From a bacterium (GTDB taxonomy: Bacteria; Planctomycetota; UBA1135; UBA2386): a stretch of 64,000 bases of DNA. The stretch covers positions 186,001-250,000 of the forward strand of contig JAUILN010000008.1 in NCBI GenBank assembly GCA_030432695.1. The letters are read 5' to 3'. A program made the position numbers and the translations under genes. Below are positions 62,256-64,000 of this stretch, one piece after another. Every line of letters starts with the position of its first letter. Position 1 is the first letter of the stretch. The notes beneath the pieces are model-generated. The model did no database searches, was not told where the DNA came from, and saw only the letters and a program-made list of their open reading frames with translations.

Positions 62256-64000
62256 ATGCGGATCTGCTTCGTCAGTCGTGAAGTCGCGGGGATCCGCGGC
62301 GGCGGCATCGGCACCTACGTGTCGGAAGCCGCGAAGGCGCTGTCGGCCAGAGGCCACGAAGTCTGGCTGCTGATCGCCGACCCGGGTCCCGATCTGCGCC
62401 CTGCACTGCAGAAGCTCGAGGGCTTCCACCGGATCGTCGAGATCCCGCAGGTCGACTGGTACGACGGCAGGAACGACCCGGACCGCGAGGAAGCGCAGAG
62501 CCTCTACTTCGCCAATCCCCACTACGGCCATGCGCTGCTCGTGCACCGCAAGCTGCAGGAGCTGGACGTCCGCTTCGACTACGTCGAGTTCGCCGACTAC
62601 GAGGCCGAAGGACTGGTCGCGATCCGCGAGCAGCGCTTCTTCCGCAGCTACGGCGACACGCTCCTCGGCCTGAAGATCCACTCCCCGATGTGGGAGTGCT
62701 ACTTCTACGACGACCAGTGGCACCGGGCGACCGTCGAGACGCGGCATCAGTGCCTGCACGAGGAGGAACTGATCCGGCGCTGGCCGTACGTGACGGCGGC
62801 GTCGGCCAACTACCGCGACGCCGTCTGCGAGCGACTCCGGGTCGACTCCGACCGGATCCCGGTGATCCACTACCCGATGTCGCCCGGCGCCTCGGACCTC
62901 GCACCACCCGCGCCGCGCCGGCGCCTCGAGGACCTCCGCTTCCTCTACTTCGGCCGGATCGAGCCCCGCAAGGGCGTGCTGGAGCTGATCACTGCGTTCC
63001 GTCAGCTCCCCGGTCTGCAGCTAGACCTCGTCGGCGGCGACGCGGACACACCGCTCGGCGAAAGCCTGACCGAGTCGCTGCAGCGCGATCTGCCCGACCA
63101 CATCCGCCTGCATGGCGCCGTGCCGCGGCCGCAGATGCTTGAGCGGTTGCGCGAAGCCGACGTGGTGATCCTGCCGAGCAGGCTGGAGAACTGGCCCAAC
63201 ACCTGCATCGAGGCGATGACCGCCAACCGGGTGGTCGTCGGCAGCCGCCACGGCGGGATGGCGGAGATGATCGAACACGGCCGCTCCGGCTTCCTGGTCG
63301 ACGGTCGGGACCCGGCCGACATCGTCCGGGTGATCCGCGAAGATCTCGGCGGGGCCCTTGATCGCCTGGACGCGATCGGCCGTGCGGCCGGCGAGCGGAT
63401 CCGCGGTCTCTCCGACCCCGACCGGTTCGTCGACGAACTCGAGGCCTGGATCACCGCGCAGCGCGCCGACTGGCAGGCGGCCGGCGACCGGCCAGCGAAG
63501 ACGAGCGCCAGCCGGCTGGTGTCGGTCGTGGTGCCCTTCTATCGGGACCGCGACACGATCGACGAGACCATCGACTCGGCGATCGCCCAGGACCACCCCG
63601 ACCTCGAGATCTTGATCGTCGACGACGGCTCACCGCTGGAAGACGCCACCGAAATCCTGGCGCGCCAGGCGGCGAAGGACCCGCGAGTCCGCGTGATCCG
63701 CAAGCCGAACGGCGGGCTCGGCACCGCCCGCAACCGGGGCATCGCCGAGGCACGCGGCGAGTACCTGCTGTTCTGCGACGCCGACAACGTGCTGCGCCCG
63801 GAGTATGCGTCGACCGGCCTCCTGGTACTCGACCGCCATCCGGACCTGATGTTCGTGATCCCGTGGGCGCAGTTCTTCGAGGGCGACCGCCGCCGCCAGA
63901 AGCGCGGCATCTACAACGCGGTGCCGATCGACCGCGCGACCTCGCTGGTGCTCAATCGCTTCGGCGACGCCGGCTCGATGTTCCGGACCGCGTTGTTCCG
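62256..64000 (+). CDS. GT4-GT2 glycosyltransferase fusion (3' partial)
   Basis: At least 581 residues from ATG 62256; the frame stays open to the window end. Two glycosyltransferase domains are visible. The first (about 1-400) is a GT4 GT-B enzyme: GGGIGTYVSEAAKAL at the start, LYFGRIEPRKGVLELI and LVGGDAD in the second half, and the ExxxxxxxE motif in LENWPNTCIEAMTA. The second, from about 420, is a GT-A enzyme of family 2: SVVVPFYRDRDTID, LIVDDGSP, GGLGTARNRGIAEARGEYL and CDADN (the DxD metal site). Such fusions can add two sugars in succession. Together with the upstream gene they point to a surface polysaccharide or glycan cluster. Confidence 0.9.
   Translation, partial: MRICFVSREVAGIRGGGIGTYVSEAAKALSARGHEVWLLIADPGPDLRPALQKLEGFHRIVEIPQVDWYDGRNDPDREEAQSLYFANPHYGHALLVHRKLQELDVRFDYVEFADYEAEGLVAIREQRFFRSYGDTLLGLKIHSPMWECYFYDDQWHRATVETRHQCLHEEELIRRWPYVTAASANYRDAVCERLRVDSDRIPVIHYPMSPGASDLAPPAPRRRLEDLRFLYFGRIEPRKGVLELITAFRQLPGLQLDLVGGDADTPLGESLTESLQRDLPDHIRLHGAVPRPQMLERLREADVVILPSRLENWPNTCIEAMTANRVVVGSRHGGMAEMIEHGRSGFLVDGRDPADIVRVIREDLGGALDRLDAIGRAAGERIRGLSDPDRFVDELEAWITAQRADWQAAGDRPAKTSASRLVSVVVPFYRDRDTIDETIDSAIAQDHPDLEILIVDDGSPLEDATEILARQAAKDPRVRVIRKPNGGLGTARNRGIAEARGEYLLFCDADNVLRPEYASTGLLVLDRHPDLMFVIPWAQFFEGDRRRQKRGIYNAVPIDRATSLVLNRFGDAGSMFRTALF

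Overview
The window is high-GC DNA with dense coding and many 4-bp start/stop overlaps. It most likely comes from a member of the Planctomycetota. This is an inference from gene content: an ECF sigma factor of the Ser/Thr-kinase-associated type next to a kinase-TPR protein, giant secreted FG-GAP/VCBS repeat proteins, secreted proteins sharing one recurrent beta-sandwich module, and an exported thioredoxin-like protein. No rRNA, tRNA, CRISPR array or insertion sequence was found.

Layout. 1-5.8 kb: a TolC-like outer-membrane protein (5' end outside the window), a very long MacA-like adaptor and MacB-type ABC ATPase and permease, forming one tripartite export operon. 6.2-10.6 kb: a D-aminoacylase-type amidohydrolase and small secreted proteins. 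10.7-16.5 kb: a Tat-exported molybdenum hydroxylase of PaoABC type (2Fe-2S, Moco and FAD/4Fe-4S subunits), a Cys-rich 91-residue protein and a methyltransferase, each coupled to the next. 16.7-17.6 kb: a thioredoxin-like gene with one in-frame TGA exactly where the first Cys of a CPPC motif belongs, a candidate selenoprotein. 17.7-25.0 kb: argR-argC-argB-argD-argF-argG-argH, preceded by a double ARG-box-like operator. 25.1-33.1 kb: three tandem FG-GAP proteins. 33.2-38.2 kb (minus): hybrid histidine kinase, FIST sensor protein and a secreted protein. 38.6 kb: a short N-acetylglutamate-synthase-type acetyltransferase. 39.3-44.0 kb: a secreted propeller, then the kinase and sigma factor (minus). 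44.2-48.6 kb: a Phd-like protein, a decayed AAA/DUF4143 ATPase, a membrane HExxH protein and a secreted repeat protein. 48.7-54.3 kb: an FMN glutamate-synthase-like protein, a SorAB-like sulfite dehydrogenase pair, a cyclophilin lipoprotein and argJ. 54.4-64 kb: a secreted protein, an MBL hydrolase and a lipoprotein methyltransferase, LysM lipoprotein, phosphatidylserine decarboxylase, HEAT-repeat protein and two glycosyltransferases, the last running off the end.

Together the arg genes, the acetyltransferase and argJ cover every step from glutamate to arginine except carbamoyl-phosphate synthesis. The strongest candidates for something new are the UGA-containing thioredoxin (U78-P-P-C81 with a hairpin just after the UGA), the argR operator overlapping its own start codon, a set of TANNNT elements 6-10 nt before start codons that suggests leaderless mRNAs, and a nested perfect palindrome after the exporter operon.
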